A stretch of 64,000 nucleotides of DNA from Desulfitobacterium_A sp034927245 (GCF_034927245.1 NZ_JAYFQK010000005.1:1-64000); one strand, 5' to 3'; counted from the stretch's first letter, positions 42,462 to 52,626 are shown. A program made the numbers and translations. The notes: generated by a model not told the origin, from the letters alone.

Positions 42462-42550
42462 TGGCGGAGGGGGTGGGATTCGAACCCACGGCCCCTTGCG
42501 GAGTCACTGGTTTTCAAGACCAGCTCCTTAAACCACTCGGACACCCCTCC
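42462..42550 (-). tRNA. tRNA-Ser (UGA)
   Basis: A class II tRNA; stem CTGGT/ACCAG encloses CTTGAAA, giving anticodon TGA. A long variable arm, GGTTCGAATCC and CCA are present. It lies 66 bp downstream of serS on the same strand. Confidence 0.97.
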
Positions 42551-42616
42551 AAATCAATACGGATGCTAGTATATCATAAATTTTAAAGGCTGTAAACGAT
42601 TATCTTTAAGTAATAA

Positions 42617-43882
42617 TTAACCAATAAATTCAACACCCATATAGGGTTGTAAGGCTTTAGGTACACGGACCCGCCCATCTTTTTCTTGATAATTCTCAAG
42701 AATTGCCGCAACAGTCCGGCCAATTGCTAAACCGCTGCCATTTAGGGTATGTACATATTCCGGTTTTTCTTTTGGTCCGCGGCGGAAACGGATATTAGCT
42801 CTCCGCGCTTGGAAATCTTCAAAATTACTGCATGACGATATTTCACGATATGTATTAAAGCTTGGAAGCCATACCTCTAAATCATACGTCTTAGCCGAAC
42901 TAAACCCGATATCTCCTGTTGACAGAGCCATAACACGATAAGGAAGTTCCAGCTCTTGTAGAATTGCTTCGGCATCCCGAGTCAGCTTTTCCAGTTCTTC
43001 ATAGGAGTTCTCAGGAAAAGCAAATTTTACAAGCTCAACCTTATTAAATTGATGCTGACGAATTAAGCCACGGGTATCCCTTCCTGCAGAACCTGCCTCA
43101 GAACGGAAACAGGCACTATAGGCACAATGATAAATTGGCAGCATTTCCACATCCAAAATTTCATCACGGTATAAATTGGTTACAGGGACTTCAGCCGTAG
43201 GAATCAAGAAATAATCTGTTCCCATAACTTTAAAGGCATCCTCTTCAAATTTCGGCAGCTGCCCGGTACCAAACATTGAGCTTCGATTGACCATATAAGG
43301 TGGGAGAATTTCGGTATAACCTTTTGCCGTATGACGATCCAGCATAAAACTAATCAAGGCTCGCTCAAGTTTAGCTCCTAACCCTCGATAAAAGGTAAAA
43401 CGTGCTCCGGTAACCTTACCGGCACGAGCAAAATCTAAGATATTTAACTTTTCGCCAATATCATAATGGGCTAATGGTTCAAATTCAAATTTCCTTGGAT
43501 TTCCCCACGAACGCACTTGAACATTTGCGGATTCATCCGGACCTACAGGCACCGATTCATGCGGAATATTTGGAATTTCATATAATATGGCTTGCATCTT
43601 TTTCTCGAGATCGTTTTGTTTTTCCTCTAAATCTTTTATCTTTTGTCCGACTTCACGCATTTCAAGGATTAACGCTGCGGCATCTTCACCATTTTTCTTC
43701 CGCTTGCCGACTTCCTCCGATACAGTATTACGCTTTGCCTTAAGGTTTTCAACTTCGAAAAGCAACTTCCGATAATTTTCCTCGTGTACCAAAAACTCAT
43801 CCAAATTTACACTTGAATTACGCTTGTTAAGCGCTTCCTTAATAACTTCCGGATGAGTTCGTACAAATTTGAGATCTAACAA
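42617..43882 (-). CDS. serS: serine-tRNA ligase
   Basis: A 421-residue class II synthetase. The N-terminal antiparallel coiled coil (about 30-100) reaches the long variable arm of tRNA-Ser. The catalytic core shows motif 2 FRSEAGSAGRDTRGLIRQHQF and motif 3 NGSGLAIGRTVAAILENYQ. The start is TTG at 43882 with GGGGGG 6 nt upstream, which gives the usual MLDLKFVR beginning. It follows pdxT by 23 bp, so it is in the pdxS-pdxT-serS unit and is followed by a tRNA-Ser gene. No T-box leader is present. Confidence 0.97.
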   Translation of the reverse strand: MLDLKFVRTHPEVIKEALNKRNSSVNLDEFLVHEENYRKLLFEVENLKAKRNTVSEEVGKRKKNGEDAAALILEMREVGQKIKDLEEKQNDLEKKMQAILYEIPNIPHESVPVGPDESANVQVRSWGNPRKFEFEPLAHYDIGEKLNILDFARAGKVTGARFTFYRGLGAKLERALISFMLDRHTAKGYTEILPPYMVNRSSMFGTGQLPKFEEDAFKVMGTDYFLIPTAEVPVTNLYRDEILDVEMLPIYHCAYSACFRSEAGSAGRDTRGLIRQHQFNKVELVKFAFPENSYEELEKLTRDAEAILQELELPYRVMALSTGDIGFSSAKTYDLEVWLPSFNTYREISSCSNFEDFQARRANIRFRRGPKEKPEYVHTLNGSGLAIGRTVAAILENYQEKDGRVRVPKALQPYMGVEFIG

Positions 43883-43905
43883 TTTTTACCCCCCTATGTC
43901 AAGTC

Positions 43906-44493
43906 CTATTTGGCCATTTGTTCATCAACAATCGAGAGAAAATATTGATGTACTCTTCGGTCCTCCGTTAATTCTGGGTGAAAAGCACTCGCTATTAGAT
44001 TTCCTTGCCGAGCAAATACAACTTTTCCTTCATATTCGGCTAAAATCCCAACGTTTGGAGCCACTTCTTTAAGGTATGGCGCTCGAATAAAAACAGCTCT
44101 TACCGGTTCCCTGCCTAATGCAGGTACCAATAGATTCGTTTCAAAACTCGCAATTTGGCGTCCAAATGCATTGCGTTGAACTGTGACATCCATTAAACCT
44201 AAGCTATATTGATTACTGCCTTCAATGTTTTTACTTAATACGATCATTCCGGCACAAGTACCGAAAATAGGTAAGTTCTTCTTGGCCAATTCTTTAATGT
44301 TTTCACCAAGATTATCGACTTGAAGAAGTTTACCCATCGTCGTACTTTCTCCACCGGGAATAATCAGTCCTTTAATATCTTCTAAATCACTGGATTTACG
44401 GACTTCTATCACTTCACAGCCCAAACTTTCCAATGCTTGTCGGTGTTCACGGAAAGCACCTTGCAAAGCTAGGACACCAATTTTCTTCGTCAT
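43906..44493 (-). CDS. pdxT: pyridoxal 5'-phosphate synthase glutaminase subunit PdxT
   Basis: A 195-residue class I glutaminase that supplies ammonia to PdxS. The oxyanion and nucleophile sites are LIIPGGESTTMGKL and FGTCAGMIVL (Cys nucleophile); the catalytic His/Glu lie in SAFHPELTEDRRVH. It starts 3 bp after the pdxS stop, reflecting the fixed partnership of 12 PdxS with 12 PdxT. Confidence 0.97.
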   Translation of the reverse strand: MTKKIGVLALQGAFREHRQALESLGCEVIEVRKSSDLEDIKGLIIPGGESTTMGKLLQVDNLGENIKELAKKNLPIFGTCAGMIVLSKNIEGSNQYSLGLMDVTVQRNAFGRQIASFETNLLVPALGREPVRAVFIRAPYLKEVAPNVGILAEYEGKVVFARQGNLIASAFHPELTEDRRVHQYFLSIVDEQMAK

Positions 44494-44496
44494 TGA

Positions 44497-45381
44497 CTAC
44501 CAGCCTCGCTCCTGCATACGTTCACTTTCACTGAGGGTTGAAATTTCTATGCCAGACATCGCTTCACCGAGATCTTTAGATATCTCAGCTAAGATTTTGG
44601 GGTCTTTATAATTCGTAGTCGCTAAAACGATAGCTTTGGCTCGTTTTACAGGATCACCCGATTTAAAAATACCTGAGCCGACGAAAATACCATCAACTCC
44701 AAGCTGCATCATCAAGGCAGCGTCAGCAGGGGTTGCAATTCCGCCTGCGGCGAAATTAACAACAGGGAGTTTTCCGTTTTCTGCTACATATTTCACTAAA
44801 TCATAGGGAGCACCCATATTTTTTGCCGCTGTCATCAATTCTTCTTTGGGCATCGTTGAAAGTGTACGAATTTCACTCATAACTGTGCGCATATGGCGTA
44901 CAGCTTCCACAACATTGCCTGTTCCCGGTTCACCTTTTGTCCGAATCATAGCAGCACCTTCGCCGATACGACGAAGAGCTTCACCCAAATTTCTGGCCCC
45001 GCAGACAAACGGAACTTTAAAATCATGTTTATTGATATGATACATATCGTCTGCAGGTGTTAAAACTTCACTCTCATCGATATAATCTGCGCCCAATGAT
45101 TCGAGAATTTGAGCCTCAACGAAATGGCCAATCCTTGCCTTAGCCATGACAGGGATAGTAACAACGTCCATGATCTTTTGAATAATCGTCGGATCTGCCA
45201 TTCTGGCAACCCCGCCTGCTGCACGAATATCAGAAGGAACTCTTTCTAATGCCATAACGGCACAGGCTCCTGCTTCTTCAGCTATTTTTGCTTGTTCAGG
45301 TGTCGTAACATCCATAATTACTCCACCCTTAAGCATTTCTGCCAGTCCTGTTTTAACTTTCCATGATGCTATTTCAGCCAT
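44497..45381 (-). CDS. pdxS: pyridoxal 5'-phosphate synthase lyase subunit PdxS
   Basis: A 294-residue TIM-barrel enzyme that makes PLP from ribose 5-phosphate, glyceraldehyde 3-phosphate and glutamine ammonia. Motifs: KGGVIMDVTTPEQAKIAE (with the active-site lysine region), VMALERVPSDIRAAGGVARM, IPVMAKARIGHFVEAQIL and FAAGGIATPADAALMMQLG. GGAGG precedes the ATG. It heads the pdxS-pdxT-serS unit. Confidence 0.98.
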   Translation of the reverse strand: MAEIASWKVKTGLAEMLKGGVIMDVTTPEQAKIAEEAGACAVMALERVPSDIRAAGGVARMADPTIIQKIMDVVTIPVMAKARIGHFVEAQILESLGADYIDESEVLTPADDMYHINKHDFKVPFVCGARNLGEALRRIGEGAAMIRTKGEPGTGNVVEAVRHMRTVMSEIRTLSTMPKEELMTAAKNMGAPYDLVKYVAENGKLPVVNFAAGGIATPADAALMMQLGVDGIFVGSGIFKSGDPVKRAKAIVLATTNYKDPKILAEISKDLGEAMSGIEISTLSESERMQERGW

Positions 45382-45461
45382 GATAATCCTCCTCTATAGT
45401 TTTACAACGGTTGTTATTTGTTTGAAATACTAGCACTAGAATAATTGTTTGTCAATTTTCC

Positions 45462-47936
45462 CTATTCTTCGTTTTTATCATCGCTGAAATCTTCATTTTC
45501 CTCTTTATATACAACTTTGGCAATGGCCACAACAAGACTTTCACCGGTTCTCATCGCCATCACACCTTGTGCCGATCTTCCTTGTTTAGATATTCCGGAT
45601 ACATCTTGGCGGATAACAATGCCATCTTCGGTGATAATCATGAGTTGATCTTCAGGTTTTACGATTTTAATTCCAATCAAAGTTCCCGTTTTTTGGTTCA
45701 ATTTCATCGCGATTATTCCTTTACCGCCACGTCCTTGAACCCGATATTCACTGATATCTGTTCTCTTAGAAAATCCATTTTCGGTCATTGTCAAAAGTTC
45801 GGATCCATCTTCGTAGACAACATCCATACCAACAACAGAATCGCCTTTTTCTAGATTGATTCCTTTAACACCACGTGCTGTACGTCCCATTCTTCGTACA
45901 TCAGAACATTTAAAACGAATAGATAAGCCATTCTTTGTAGCGATTAAAATATCATCACTTTCCTTGGTTAGACGAACACCAATCAGTTCGTCCCCATCAT
46001 CCAAGGATAAGGCAATTAAACCATCCTTGCGCTGAGAATCATATTCATTGAGCGCTGATTTCTTAACAATTCCGTTCTTTGTTGCCGTCAAAAGACAGAA
46101 ATCCTCTGAATAACCTTTTATCGACAAAATGGCTGTAATCATTTCTTCACTTGGATTAAGGTTTAAAATATTAACGATGGCTGTACCTTTAGCCGTCTTA
46201 CTGGCTTCCGGAATCTCATGCGCCCTAAGGCGATATACCTTTCCTTGCGAAGTAAAGAAGAGAATATATTGGTGGGTTGACGTGATGAAGAGGTGCTCCA
46301 CAAAGTCCTCTTCCCGCGTGGCCATACCGTTAACTCCCTTGCCTCCACGTCTTTGGCTCTTATAGGAATTTAGAGGCAGGCGTTTAATATATCCTTTATG
46401 GGTAACCGTAATGACGACATCTTCATCCGCAATTAAATCTTCAATTTGCATGTTACTTACATCAATCGAAATTTGGGTTCGCCGTTCATCCCCAAATTTA
46501 TTTTTAATTTCAGTCAGTTCGGTTTTAATAATTTCGTCCACCATTTTTTCTGAAGCCAAAACAGCGCGCAAATACGCAATCGTTTGCAAAAGTTCTTGCA
46601 ATTGATTTTCAATTTTTTCGCGTTCTAATCCGGTTAAGCGTTTCAAACGCATATCGACAATGGCTTGTGACTGCTTGTCACTCAACCCAAACCGGGTCAT
46701 CAAATTATTTTTAGCGTCTGTTTCATCCGCAGAAGTCCTGATAATTTGAATCACTTCATCGATATGATCTAAAGCAATTCTTAATCCTTCAAGAATATGG
46801 GCCTCCGCTTCCGCTTTATTGAGTTCAAATCTCGTTCTCCGCGTGATGACGTCTTTTTGATGCTCAATGAAATAATGGATCATTTCTTTAAGCGTTAAGA
46901 GTTTGGGTCGACCCTCAACCAAAGCCAACATGTTCATACCAAAGGATTCTTCCAATTGCGTATGTTTGTAGAGTTGATTAAGAACAATTTGCGGAACAAC
47001 ATCCCTTCGCAGTTCAAGCACGATCCGCATACCACTACGGTCGGATTCATCTCTTAAATCCGTAATTCCCTCGATTTTCTTCTCTCTAACAAGCTCCGCA
47101 ATCTTTTCAACAAGTCTTGCTTTGTTGACCATATAGGGAATTTCTGTGATTAAAATACGCATCTTCCCCGATTTTTCCATGTGTTCGATATGTGCTTTGG
47201 CTCGGGTCTTAAAAATACCTCTCCCTGTTGTATAAGCCTGATAAATTCCTTCGGTACCCATAATCGTTGCACCTGTCGGGAAGTCCGGTCCTTTGATATA
47301 TTCCATTAATTCTTGAATTGTAATATCCGGATTATCGATTTGGGCTATCGTCCCGTCAATGACTTCCGTTAAATTATGGGGAGGAATATTTGTTGCCATC
47401 CCCACGGCAATTCCTGACGAACCATTGACCAGCAGATTAGGAAACTTTGAAGGAAGAACAGAGGGTTCTTCTTGTTTCTCATCATAGTTGGGAACAAAAT
47501 TAACGGTATCTTTCTCAATATCAGCAAGCATAAAGGTTGCCATTTTTGCCATCCGGCATTCGGTATAACGCATGGCAGCCGCCGAATCCCCATCAATTGA
47601 TCCAAAATTTCCATGACCGTCAACCAAGGGATAACGACTCGAAAAATCTTGTGCTAACCGTACAACTGCATCATATATAGAGGAGTCGCCATGAGGGTGA
47701 AATTTCCCCATGCAGTCCCCGACAAGCCGCGCCGATTTACTATAAGGTTTATTAGGTGTCATTCCTAATTCATGAAGGGTGTAAAGAATTCTTCGGTGAA
47801 CCGGCTTTAGACCATCACGAACATCCGGTAAGGCCCGGCTGGCAATAACACTCATGGAATAGTCAATAAATGACCTTTTAAGCTCTCCCGATATCTCTGT
47901 CGGAACAACTTTTCCTCCTTGCATATCCATCGACAT
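45462..47936 (-). CDS. gyrA: DNA gyrase subunit A
   Basis: An 824-residue type II topoisomerase subunit. The winged-helix active region holds the catalytic Tyr in AAMRYTE. The quinolone-determining segment reads GKFHPHGDSSIYDAV, with the wild-type Ser and an acidic-position Tyr-Asp. The C-terminal beta-pinwheel includes the GyrA box SQRRGGKG that wraps DNA for negative supercoiling, and a short acidic tail. AAGGAG precedes the ATG; gyrB ends 14 bp upstream. Confidence 0.98.
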   Translation of the reverse strand: MSMDMQGGKVVPTEISGELKRSFIDYSMSVIASRALPDVRDGLKPVHRRILYTLHELGMTPNKPYSKSARLVGDCMGKFHPHGDSSIYDAVVRLAQDFSSRYPLVDGHGNFGSIDGDSAAAMRYTECRMAKMATFMLADIEKDTVNFVPNYDEKQEEPSVLPSKFPNLLVNGSSGIAVGMATNIPPHNLTEVIDGTIAQIDNPDITIQELMEYIKGPDFPTGATIMGTEGIYQAYTTGRGIFKTRAKAHIEHMEKSGKMRILITEIPYMVNKARLVEKIAELVREKKIEGITDLRDESDRSGMRIVLELRRDVVPQIVLNQLYKHTQLEESFGMNMLALVEGRPKLLTLKEMIHYFIEHQKDVITRRTRFELNKAEAEAHILEGLRIALDHIDEVIQIIRTSADETDAKNNLMTRFGLSDKQSQAIVDMRLKRLTGLEREKIENQLQELLQTIAYLRAVLASEKMVDEIIKTELTEIKNKFGDERRTQISIDVSNMQIEDLIADEDVVITVTHKGYIKRLPLNSYKSQRRGGKGVNGMATREEDFVEHLFITSTHQYILFFTSQGKVYRLRAHEIPEASKTAKGTAIVNILNLNPSEEMITAILSIKGYSEDFCLLTATKNGIVKKSALNEYDSQRKDGLIALSLDDGDELIGVRLTKESDDILIATKNGLSIRFKCSDVRRMGRTARGVKGINLEKGDSVVGMDVVYEDGSELLTMTENGFSKRTDISEYRVQGRGGKGIIAMKLNQKTGTLIGIKIVKPEDQLMIITEDGIVIRQDVSGISKQGRSAQGVMAMRTGESLVVAIAKVVYKEENEDFSDDKNEE

Positions 47937-47950
47937 TAACAGGCACTCCT

Positions 47951-49885
47951 TTAAATATCTAAATTACGCACTTCTTTAGCATACTTGAAAATATATTCAC
48001 GGCGAGGCTCGACTTTATCTCCCATTAAAAGTGTAAAAAGTTCATCAGCCCTTATGGCATCATCCATCGTCACTTGCAGAATGGTTCGTTTGGCGGGATC
48101 CATGGTCGTTTCCCAAAGCTGTTCCGGATTCATTTCCCCCAGACCTTTATATCTTTGAACAACGGCTTTTTCCCGGCCGACTCGATCTAAAGCCTTAGTT
48201 AATTCTTCATCCGTATAACAATAAATAGCATCTTTTCCTTTTTTAACTTGATATAGTGGCGGTTGGGCAATATACACATAATTATTATCAATCAAAGGTC
48301 TCATATAGCGATAGAAAAATGTCAGAAGAAGAATCCGAATATGCGCCCCGTCAACATCAGCATCTGTCATAATAATGAGTTTATGATAACGTGCTTTTTC
48401 CAGATCAAAATCATCCGAAATTCCTGTACCCATAGCCGTAATCATAGCTCTGATTTCAGCATTACCTAAAATTCGATCTAAACGAGCCTTTTCAACATTA
48501 AGAATCTTACCTCTTAAGGGAAGAATAGCCTGAAAACGGCGATCACGTCCTTGTTTTGCCGAACCTCCTGCACTATCACCCTCAACCAAATACATTTCAC
48601 AAAGGTCGGCTTCTTTCCAGGAACAATCCGCAAGTTTTCCGGGTAAAGAGCTGACTTCCAAAGCCCCTTTTCTTCGCGTCAGTTCCCTCGCCTTACGAGC
48701 CGCTTCTCTGGCACGCAGAGCTTGAAGTGATTTATCAATAATCCTTTTACCGACGGCGGGATTTTCTTCAAGAAAAACATTAAGACCCTCACCCATTATT
48801 GAATCAACAATTGACCGAATTTCAGAATTACCCAATTTCGTTTTGGTTTGGCCCTCAAATTGGGGATCTGGAACCTTGACGGAAATAACTGCTGTCATTC
48901 CTTCACGGATATCGTCACCGCTAAGATTAGCATCATTTCCTTTAATCAAATTATTTTTACGGGCATAATCGTTAATGACGCGTGTTAAAGCCGCTTTAAA
49001 TCCGGCTTCATGCGTACCGCCTTCTTGAGTATGAATATTATTCGCATACGAAAAAAGATTCTCTGTATAGGAATCGTTATATTGGATGCCAATTTCAACT
49101 TCTACATTATCCTTCACCGCTTCAAAGTAAATAGGCTGCGGATGTAAAACATCTTTGTTGCGATTAATGTATTTTACAAAATCAATAATACCGCCGGTAT
49201 GAAAATATACTTCTTGTTCTTCTGTTCTTTCATCGGTTAAGGTAATCGATATTTTTTTATTTAAAAAAGATAATTCACGAAGCCGGTGAGCCAGAATATC
49301 AAACTCAAAAACGGTCGTCTCATCAAATATTTGCGGGTCCGGAGCAAAGACAATTTGTGTTCCCGTACCCTCTGTTTCTCCGATTATCGTTAGTTCGGTC
49401 ACGGCTTTTCCACGTGCATATTCCTGATGATAGATCTTTCCGTCTTTTTTGACATCAACGTGCAACCATTTCGATAGGGCATTAACCACACTTAAACCAA
49501 CGCCGTGCAGACCCCCTGAAACTTTATAAGCACTATTATTAAATTTTCCGCCTGCATGGAGTACCGTTAATGCAACCTCAACAGCCGGTTTACCTAACTT
49601 TGGATGAATATCAACAGGAATACCCCGTCCATTATCTTTTACACAAATTGTATTATCCTTACGAATAATAACTTCAATTTTATCGCAATATCCTGCCAAA
49701 GCCTCGTCAATACTGTTATCAACAATTTCATAAACTAAATGATGAAGCCCTCTGCTGCTTGTTGAACCGATATACATTCCAGGACGTTTGCGAACAGCCT
49801 CTAAACCTTCTAATACGACGATTTGTTCAGCATTATACTCAACGCTTTCCGGTACTTTCTCTTGGAAATCGGCATTTTCTTGCAA
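47951..49885 (-). CDS. gyrB: DNA gyrase subunit B
   Basis: The 645-residue ATPase subunit. The GHKL ATPase shows LEAVRKRPGMYIGST, EIVDNSIDEALAGY, VKDNGRGIPVD and GGLHGVGLSVVNALS; the Toprim part shows EGDSAGGSAKQGRDR and TDADVDGAHIR. TTG at 49885 is taken as the start because GGGAGGGG lies 6 nt upstream and the family begins near there; the frame extends 26 codons further without support. The intergenic gap to remB is then about 75 bp. Confidence 0.97.
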   Translation of the reverse strand: MQENADFQEKVPESVEYNAEQIVVLEGLEAVRKRPGMYIGSTSSRGLHHLVYEIVDNSIDEALAGYCDKIEVIIRKDNTICVKDNGRGIPVDIHPKLGKPAVEVALTVLHAGGKFNNSAYKVSGGLHGVGLSVVNALSKWLHVDVKKDGKIYHQEYARGKAVTELTIIGETEGTGTQIVFAPDPQIFDETTVFEFDILAHRLRELSFLNKKISITLTDERTEEQEVYFHTGGIIDFVKYINRNKDVLHPQPIYFEAVKDNVEVEIGIQYNDSYTENLFSYANNIHTQEGGTHEAGFKAALTRVINDYARKNNLIKGNDANLSGDDIREGMTAVISVKVPDPQFEGQTKTKLGNSEIRSIVDSIMGEGLNVFLEENPAVGKRIIDKSLQALRAREAARKARELTRRKGALEVSSLPGKLADCSWKEADLCEMYLVEGDSAGGSAKQGRDRRFQAILPLRGKILNVEKARLDRILGNAEIRAMITAMGTGISDDFDLEKARYHKLIIMTDADVDGAHIRILLLTFFYRYMRPLIDNNYVYIAQPPLYQVKKGKDAIYCYTDEELTKALDRVGREKAVVQRYKGLGEMNPEQLWETTMDPAKRTILQVTMDDAIRADELFTLLMGDKVEPRREYIFKYAKEVRNLDI

Positions 49886-49959
49886 AGCTGTCCCCTCCCA
49901 AATAATTCCTAATCGAATAACCTTTAACCTATTTATTATACGACGAAATAACCCCTCAA

Positions 49960-50232
49960 TCAATCCGTTCTCGTTTCATCCACTTGCTCCTCAATGGATA
50001 ACGAACGTTTTAAAAGTGTTGTTGAAGAAATAGGGGATAAGTAATTTCCTTCGGTTGTAATAATTAAAGATTTCTCTTTCCCGCTTTCTGAAATAGAGTA
50101 AATATTTTCGTTTTTCCTTATTTGTTTTAAAAAGTTTTCAGAAGAGATGTTATTTATGGCAGTTTCCAGATTTAAGATTGCAATGACCTTTTTCTGGCTC
50201 ACTAAAATATCTCCACCCAAATGTAAAAACAT
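49960..50232 (-). CDS. remB: extracellular matrix regulator RemB (YaaB)
   Basis: A 90-residue protein of the DUF370/RemB family (MFLHLGGDILVSQKKVIAILN). RemA and RemB paralogues act in biofilm matrix gene control in Bacillus. The ATG shares one base with the recF stop, and the gene sits between recF and gyrB, exactly as yaaB does in Bacillus. The recF end supplies GGGAGG as ribosome site. Confidence 0.9.
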   Translation of the reverse strand: MFLHLGGDILVSQKKVIAILNLETAINNISSENFLKQIRKNENIYSISESGKEKSLIITTEGNYLSPISSTTLLKRSLSIEEQVDETRTD

Positions 50233-51323
50233 TAGATTATCCTCCCTATATGTCCTTTGTCGACACGGTATAATGCCGCTACTTCAGTTAACGGCTTTTC
50301 AGCACTCGTCATTGTAATTAGAGCTTGACGAATCGGTTTAATAAATTCTAATAAATATTCTCTCCGAAAAATATCAAGTTCAGACAGAACATCGTCTAAG
50401 AGTAGAAGCGGATACTCTCCTTTTTCGAGAAAGATCACTTCAAGTTCAGCCAATTTTAAGCTTAATACAATGGAGCGCTGCTGTCCTTGTGAAGCAAAAA
50501 CTCTTGCCGATTTTCCATTGAGTTGAAAATTAAGGTCATCTCGGTGAGGACCAACTAATACAACCTGTCGTTCAATTTCTTGTTTCATTTTTTCTTTTAG
50601 CATGATGGGAAATTCATGTAACGCTTCCTCTACATTCTGGTGACCTAAGGCTAAGTAATTCAAACTTAATTCTTCTTCACCGGAGGAGAGTTGATCATAA
50701 ATTTCTTTACTTTTTTGGGCTAGGACTTGGGTAAACTTCCAGCGATTGAGAATCACTTTAGAACCCAGATCCATTAATTGTTCATTCCATATTTCTATAT
50801 TGGATATTTTTGATGGCTCAAAAGGACTTTTTAATAAAGCAGCCTTCTGATGAAGCACTTTGTTATAAGCATTCAGAATATGAACATGACGGGAATAGAG
50901 CTGAGCAATATGGAAATCCAAAAAACGCCTTCTTTCGGCCGGGCCGCCTTTCACCATAATCAGATCATCCGGTGAAAAAAATACAACATTGATCGTTCCT
51001 ACATAATCCGATAATTTTCGGCAGGGAACATTATTTATTTTAACAATTTTTCGTTTATCCAGGTAATGACTTTCCAAACTTAATTTACGATCCAAAGCCA
51101 AAAAATCGCCAAAGATATGGAAGGCATCTTCTCCCCAAAGGATTAACTCTTTCTCTTTACGAACGCGATAGGACTTTCCTGTTAAAAGGTAATAAATAGC
51201 TTCTAAAATATTTGTTTTACCTTGCCCATTTTGTCCTTGTAAAACATTAATGCCGGGAGAAAACAGAACCTTTTCATCTTTATAATTTCTGAAGTTTTGC
51301 AAGTGAAGGTTGGCAATTTCCAT
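50232..51323 (-). CDS. recF: DNA replication and repair protein RecF
   Basis: A 363-residue SMC-like ATPase that helps load RecA at single-strand gaps. Walker A GQNGQGKTNILEAIYYL (about 34-50), the signature region VFASQGQQRSIVLSLKLAE and Walker B LLLDDVLSELD are intact. It starts 3 bp after dnaN, within the dnaA-dnaN-recF-remB-gyrB-gyrA cluster. Confidence 0.97.
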   Translation of the reverse strand: MEIANLHLQNFRNYKDEKVLFSPGINVLQGQNGQGKTNILEAIYYLLTGKSYRVRKEKELILWGEDAFHIFGDFLALDRKLSLESHYLDKRKIVKINNVPCRKLSDYVGTINVVFFSPDDLIMVKGGPAERRRFLDFHIAQLYSRHVHILNAYNKVLHQKAALLKSPFEPSKISNIEIWNEQLMDLGSKVILNRWKFTQVLAQKSKEIYDQLSSGEEELSLNYLALGHQNVEEALHEFPIMLKEKMKQEIERQVVLVGPHRDDLNFQLNGKSARVFASQGQQRSIVLSLKLAELEVIFLEKGEYPLLLLDDVLSELDIFRREYLLEFIKPIRQALITMTSAEKPLTEVAALYRVDKGHIGRII

Positions 51324-51326
51324 GAT

Positions 51327-52433
51327 TTATGAAGTTCGTACCGGGAGGACCAGATTGATGTAATTAGGATCATCTGCCGGACGGATGACACCCGGACCAT
51401 AGGGCCCGGAAAGTTCAAAAATGATTTTTTCGTTATCTATAACTTTAAGCACATCCAGCAAGAATTTAGCATTAAAGGCGACTTTAACTTCAGTGCCTTC
51501 CATTTGTATATCCATCTTTTCCGATATTTTACCTATTTCCGACGTTTGATCCAGCCATAATTTTTCTTGATCTGCGGATAAACGTACTATATTGGCATGA
51601 CTGCTGCTGTCCCGAGCCAGCAGAGATGCCCTTTCCACAGCATCCGAAAATTCCCGTGTTGAAAGATAAATTTTAGTCTGACAACTTTTTGGAATAACTT
51701 GTTTATAGTTCGGGAATTGTCCGTCAATCAGCCGTGACAATAAATGAACGGAACCAAACTGAAAAGATATTTGGGATTGATTAAAACGAATCGTCAGTAC
51801 TTCATCGTCCTCTTTAAGAAGGCGATAAATTTCAGATAAGGTTTTCCCCGGAATAACACCGTAAAACTTCTGCCCTTCGGGATTTTCTATCTCCGAAATT
51901 CGATAGGCTAAGCGGTGGGTATCTGTTCCTATTAAACGAATATTTGAATCTTCAATTTGTAGTAAAATTCCCGTAAACACGGGTCTATTTTCTTCAAGCG
52001 CACATGCATAAACAGTCTGACGAATCATCGTTTTAAATAAGTTAATCGGTAAATTAAAAGAAGCAGCATCAAAAAGATCCGGAAGTAAGGGGAATTCTTC
52101 AGGATCAAAACCTTTTAATAAAATATCCGATTCATAATAGTGAATATTGACGGCGTCATCACGTTGTTCAATTTCTATTGTCGCCGTTGGCAGTTTACGA
52201 ACAATTTCGGAAAACAGTCTTGCCGGAAGAACGACTGTTCCTTCTCTCTCAATTTGGGCATCCACTACGCAACGAATGCCGATTTCCATATCAGTCGCTT
52301 CAAAAATTAAGGAATTGTTTTCGGCTTTAATCAATATCCCTTGTAATACCGGCAGGGTGTTTTTATTGGATACCGCTTTTTGAACCGTATTTACGCCGGT
52401 AAGCAGGGCATCTTTCGAACAGAATATTTTCAT
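51327..52433 (-). CDS. dnaN: DNA polymerase III beta clamp
   Basis: The 368-residue sliding clamp, three repeated domains that form a ring around DNA. It begins MKIFCSKDALLTGVNTVQKA and ends VLPVRTS. The ATG at 52433 has GAGGAGG 7 nt upstream; an in-frame ATG eight codons earlier is not needed. The long dnaA-dnaN gap carries DnaA boxes and a TATAAT at about 52510, probably its own promoter. Confidence 0.97.
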   Translation of the reverse strand: MKIFCSKDALLTGVNTVQKAVSNKNTLPVLQGILIKAENNSLIFEATDMEIGIRCVVDAQIEREGTVVLPARLFSEIVRKLPTATIEIEQRDDAVNIHYYESDILLKGFDPEEFPLLPDLFDAASFNLPINLFKTMIRQTVYACALEENRPVFTGILLQIEDSNIRLIGTDTHRLAYRISEIENPEGQKFYGVIPGKTLSEIYRLLKEDDEVLTIRFNQSQISFQFGSVHLLSRLIDGQFPNYKQVIPKSCQTKIYLSTREFSDAVERASLLARDSSSHANIVRLSADQEKLWLDQTSEIGKISEKMDIQMEGTEVKVAFNAKFLLDVLKVIDNEKIIFELSGPYGPGVIRPADDPNYINLVLPVRTS

Positions 52434-52524
52434 GAATAACCTCCTCACAATTAACATAGGTATAAGTTAGGGTTAACAATAATAAGATATTAATTAGTCG
52501 TTATAGTATTATAGCTTGTCTCTT

Positions 52525-52608
52525 TGTGGATATCTGTTTTCAACCCTAAAAATAAAGGGAAAAGAAATGTTTAAAAACATGTGAATAACTTCTGAAAAAT
52601 TATCCACA
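52525..52608. other. oriC, dnaA-dnaN part with DnaA boxes
   Basis: A perfect DnaA box TTATCCACA lies at 52600-52608, with near-boxes TGTGAATAA (52580-52588) and TGTGGATAT (52525-52533). The stretch between them is strongly AT-rich, suitable for unwinding, as in the dnaA-dnaN half of the Bacillus origin. Confidence 0.75.
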
Positions 52609-52626
52609 TGTACACAAAATTTATTT

